Under the pieces are notes generated by a model. That model saw nothing but the letters and a program-made list of their open reading frames with translations, ran no database searches and was not told where the DNA came from. Of a stretch of DNA of 64,000 bases, positions 61,232 to 64,000 are shown in pieces. Origin of the DNA: Candidatus Gastranaerophilales bacterium (GTDB lineage Bacteria; Cyanobacteriota; Vampirovibrionia; Gastranaerophilales; Gastranaerophilaceae). Made by a program: the position numbers and the translations under genes. Position 1 is the first letter of the stretch. Each line of letters opens with the position of its first letter. The stretch is taken from assembly GCA_947589425.1 (NCBI GenBank), contig CANQAV010000002.1:145782-209781 (forward strand). The letters are read 5' to 3'.

Positions 61232-61370
61232 AATTCGGAGGGATTCTCACCCCAAGGAGTTCTCCCCTCCAAAATACGTGTTTTGCAAGTGCAAAACACT
61301 ACAAAGAGTACGGCTCATTCTTCGCCTACTCCTTGCATACGTTTTGGAGTCCTTCTCCAGGCGCGCCATA

Positions 61371-61395
61371 AAGAACCCTAAAGGGGTTCTTTTTT
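61371..61395 (+). terminator. Second terminator-like hairpin
   Basis: AAGAACCC-taaag-GGGTTCTTTTTT, just after a second copy of the tRNA 3' end. Confidence 0.75.
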
Positions 61396-61470
61396 AATGG
61401 CGACACCTGTCGGGATGCGACCTCAAGGGTCGCCCTCTCCTCAAAAGCAGGGTGTCTGTAGTTAATTGAG

Positions 61471-61694
61471 TAGTTTGATATTTACGGTTAGTTTGATTTT
61501 TTCGGTGGTGTTGGCTTCCTGTTTGGGTTTTAGCTGTCGGAAATAATCAAACTATCCGTTCAGGAAAACGGTCTTTTTGGACTTTTATTGGTGAAGCGTT
61601 TAGTTTGCGTATTACGGAAAGTTGACTTAAAATTATTTTCCCACCTGTATTTCGGCTGTGTGTTTGAATTGTACGTTTAGTTTGCGTATTTCAA
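61471..61694. repeat. Iteron-like 17-bp repeat cluster
   Basis: TAGTTTGATATTTACGG 61471-61487; TAGTTTGATTTTTTCGG 61489-61505; TAGTTTGATTATTTCCG on the minus strand 61538-61554; TAGTTTGCGTATTACGG 61601-61617; TAGTTTGCGTATTTCAA 61678-61694. Confidence 0.7.
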
Positions 61695-61797
61695 AAAAGT
61701 CCAATTTGAAAATGGTTAAATTAAATTAATATCTATATATAAATGTTTGTGCTATTCTTAAATAAAGGCAAAAATAAAGAATAGGTTATAAAATGAT

Positions 61798-62883
61798 ATG
61801 AAAAAGGCTTTAATAACAGGAGTAACAGGACAAGACGGAAGCTATCTATCCGAATTATTAATTTCAAAAGGCTACGAAGTGCATGGAATAAAAAGACGTG
61901 CGAGTTCTTTTAATACTCAAAGAATTGACCATATATATCAAGATATACACGACAGCTCAAATTTTATTCTTCATTACGGAGATTTATCCGATTCATCAAA
62001 TCTCATAAAATTAATACATGATATTGAGCCTGATGAAATCTACAATCTGGCTGCACAATCACACGTGAAAGTTTCGTGGGATTGTGCCGAATATACTGCA
62101 GATATTGATGCTTTAGGCACATTAAGGCTGCTTGAAGCAATAAGGCTTAATAAACTTGAAAATAAAACAAAATTTTATCAGGCTTCAACTTCAGAGTTAT
62201 ATGGGCTTGTTCAAGAACCGATACAAAAAGAAACAACGCCTTTTTATCCTCGTTCTCCTTATGCTGCGGCAAAATTATATGCTTATTGGATTTGTGTTAA
62301 TTATCGTGAAAGTTTTAATATATTTGCTTCAAACGGAATATTATTCAACCACGAATCACCAAGGCGAGGCGAAACTTTTGTTACAAGAAAAATAACAATG
62401 GCAGCATCAAAAATAAAAATCGGGCTTCAGGATAAATTATATTTAGGCAACCTTAATGCAAAACGAGATTGGGGACATGCTAAAGATTATGTTGAAGGAA
62501 TGTATTTAATATTGCAAGCCGAAAAACCGGATAATTACGTTTTAGCAACAGGTGTTACAACTTCAATAAGAGATTTTTGTAAAAAAGTTTTTGCTCGTTT
62601 AGATATAGATTTGGAATTTATAGGCTCAGGGCTTGATGAAAAAGGAATAGATAAAAAAACGGGCAAAATTGTTATTGAGGTTGACCCACGCTATTTTAGA
62701 CCGGCAGAAGTTGATTTGCTTTTAGGCGACAGTTCAAAAGCAAGAAACGAACTTAATTGGAAACCAAAGTATAATCTTAATATGTTAATTGATGAAATGG
62801 TTGAAAATGACCTTGAACTGGCTAAAAAAGAAAAAATGCTGAAAGAAAACGGATACAAAGTGTATAATTCTTTGGAGATATAA
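61798..62883 (+). CDS. gmd: GDP-mannose 4,6-dehydratase
   Basis: [82 protein letters not shown]. Confidence 0.96.
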   Translation: MKKALITGVTGQDGSYLSELLISKGYEVHGIKRRASSFNTQRIDHIYQDIHDSSNFILHYGDLSDSSNLIKLIHDIEPDEIYNLAAQSHVKVSWDCAEYTADIDALGTLRLLEAIRLNKLENKTKFYQASTSELYGLVQEPIQKETTPFYPRSPYAAAKLYAYWICVNYRESFNIFASNGILFNHESPRRGETFVTRKITMAASKIKIGLQDKLYLGNLNAKRDWGHAKDYVEGMYLILQAEKPDNYVLATGVTTSIRDFCKKVFARLDIDLEFIGSGLDEKGIDKKTGKIVIEVDPRYFRPAEVDLLLGDSSKARNELNWKPKYNLNMLIDEMVENDLELAKKEKMLKENGYKVYNSLEI

Positions 62884-63824
62884 TGAAAAAAGAAGATAAA
62901 ATATTTGTTGCAGGATACAAGGGACTTGTCGGTTCTGCAATAACAAAAGAATTAAAAGAAAAAGGTTATAACAATTTAATTCTTAAAAATCACAAAGAAC
63001 TTGATTTATCCGACTCTTTTGCCGTTAGTGAATTTTTTTCAATAAATAAACCCGATTATGTTATTCTTGCTGCGGCTAAAGTAGGGGGAATATATGCCAA
63101 TAATACATATCCTGTTGAATTTTTTATTGAAAATATGAAAATTCAGCTTAATGTTATTGAAAATTCGTATAAATATAATGTAAAAAAACTGTTATTTTTG
63201 GGTTCAAGTTGTATATATCCCAAAAATGCTCCGCAACCTTTAAAGGAAGAATATTTACTTTCTTCAAAACTTGAAAAAACAAATGAAATGTATGCATTGG
63301 CTAAAATTGGCGGATTAAAGCTGTGTGATGCTTATAATAGAGAATATGGCACTGATTTTATATCTGTTATGCCTTGTAATTTGTATGGTTTTAATGATAA
63401 TTATCATCAACAAAATGCCCATGTTCTTCCCATGCTTTTAAAAAGATTTCATGATGCAAAAGTTTCAAACGCTGAATCTGTTACGGTTTGGGGAAGCGGA
63501 AAACCTTTAAGAGAATTTATGTTTGCAGGTGATTTAGCGCGCGCCGTTATATATCTTATGGAAAACAAAACCGCAAAAGATATAGGAGAAACAATTAACA
63601 TAGGTACGGGAGAAGAAATCTCCATATCGGAGCTTGCCGATTTAATCAAAGAAACAGTCGGTTATAAAGGTAAAATAATTTTTGATAAAACAAAGCCTGA
63701 TGGTACAATGAGAAAAGTTATGGATATTTCAAAAATAAATTCTTTAGGTTTTAAGGCAAAAACTTCTCTTAAAGAGGGTATAAAAAAGGTTTATGAAGAT
63801 TTTTGCAACAATTTAACAAATTAA
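62883..63824 (+). CDS. fcl: GDP-L-fucose synthase
   Basis: VAGYKGLVGSAI; AAKVGGIYANNTYPVEFFIENMKIQLNVI; GSSCIYPKNAPQPLKEEYLL; YGFNDNYHQQNAHVLPML. Confidence 0.95.
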   Translation: MKKEDKIFVAGYKGLVGSAITKELKEKGYNNLILKNHKELDLSDSFAVSEFFSINKPDYVILAAAKVGGIYANNTYPVEFFIENMKIQLNVIENSYKYNVKKLLFLGSSCIYPKNAPQPLKEEYLLSSKLEKTNEMYALAKIGGLKLCDAYNREYGTDFISVMPCNLYGFNDNYHQQNAHVLPMLLKRFHDAKVSNAESVTVWGSGKPLREFMFAGDLARAVIYLMENKTAKDIGETINIGTGEEISISELADLIKETVGYKGKIIFDKTKPDGTMRKVMDISKINSLGFKAKTSLKEGIKKVYEDFCNNLTN

Positions 63825-63840
63825 CATTCCTAAGCTGCAG

Positions 63841-63969
63841 GGTGGACTTCAGTCCACCGAGTCCACCAAGAATGTTTAAACGGTAGCAGTAGGGTGGGCT
63901 TCAGTCCGCCAAATCCACCGAGCCCGCCAAATCCGCCAAGAATGTTTAAACGGTAGACTAAAGTCTACC
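63841..63969. repeat. REP-like palindromes with a 21-bp direct repeat
   Basis: GGTGGACTTCAGTCCACC (63841-63858), GGTGGGCTTCAGTCCGCC (63893-63910), GGTAGACTAAAGTCTACC (63952-63969); CCAAGAATGTTTAAACGGTAG at 63866-63886 and 63936-63956. Confidence 0.8.
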
Positions 63970-64000
63970 CTACTACCCTACGGATAAAACAGGATAAACA

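Noticed and set aside
61157-61381. ORF MATNQKVGGSNPSRRDF...
   Set aside because: Translation of tRNA-Arg and its downstream hairpins (NQKVGGSNPSRR is a typical tRNA read-through); not a protein gene.
1-64000. CRISPR arrays, prophage, insertion sequences
   Set aside because: No regularly spaced repeat array, phage structural genes or transposase/integrase ORF recognised; the repeats near 61.5 and 63.9 kb are too short or irregular for CRISPR.

Overview
A low-GC bacterial chromosomal segment, densely coding on both strands. No CRISPR array, prophage or intact transposase was recognised. Much of it is housekeeping: membrane pyrophosphatase (partial, left edge), SNF2 helicase, miaA, sigma-70, rlmB, gpsA, clpB, hisH, secG, pgi, speB, rluD, lspA, recA, kdsA, metG, mtaB, pnp, a tRNA-Arg(ACG), gmd and fcl. 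Interspersed are lineage-specific secreted or unknown proteins, a pilus-type PilM-PilN/PilO pair and a compact chemosensory cluster. Style and content (KdsA, PilM/N/O, 'ISFKG/INFGY' N-termini, many short secreted proteins) are compatible with Vampirovibrionia/Gastranaerophilales, but that is tentative inference. Main leads: (1) an FkbM methyltransferase gene split at a (TA)6 tract, where loss of one TA restores a single ORF with a strong RBS (candidate phase-variable locus); (2) a CDF/SLC30A9-like cation transporter fused to a CorC/CBS module; (3) a miniature HgdC-type archerase keeping both Fe-S cysteines plus an unassigned partner, directly downstream of recA; (4) a tRNA-Arg locus surrounded by inverted and direct tRNA fragments, followed by a structured non-coding block and a 17-bp iteron-like repeat array before gmd/fcl; (5) an amidohydrolase that has lost three of the usual metal/catalytic residues; (6) REP-like palindromes at the right edge; (7) very frequent 3' overlap of convergent genes. 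All family calls are by eye and no database search was run.
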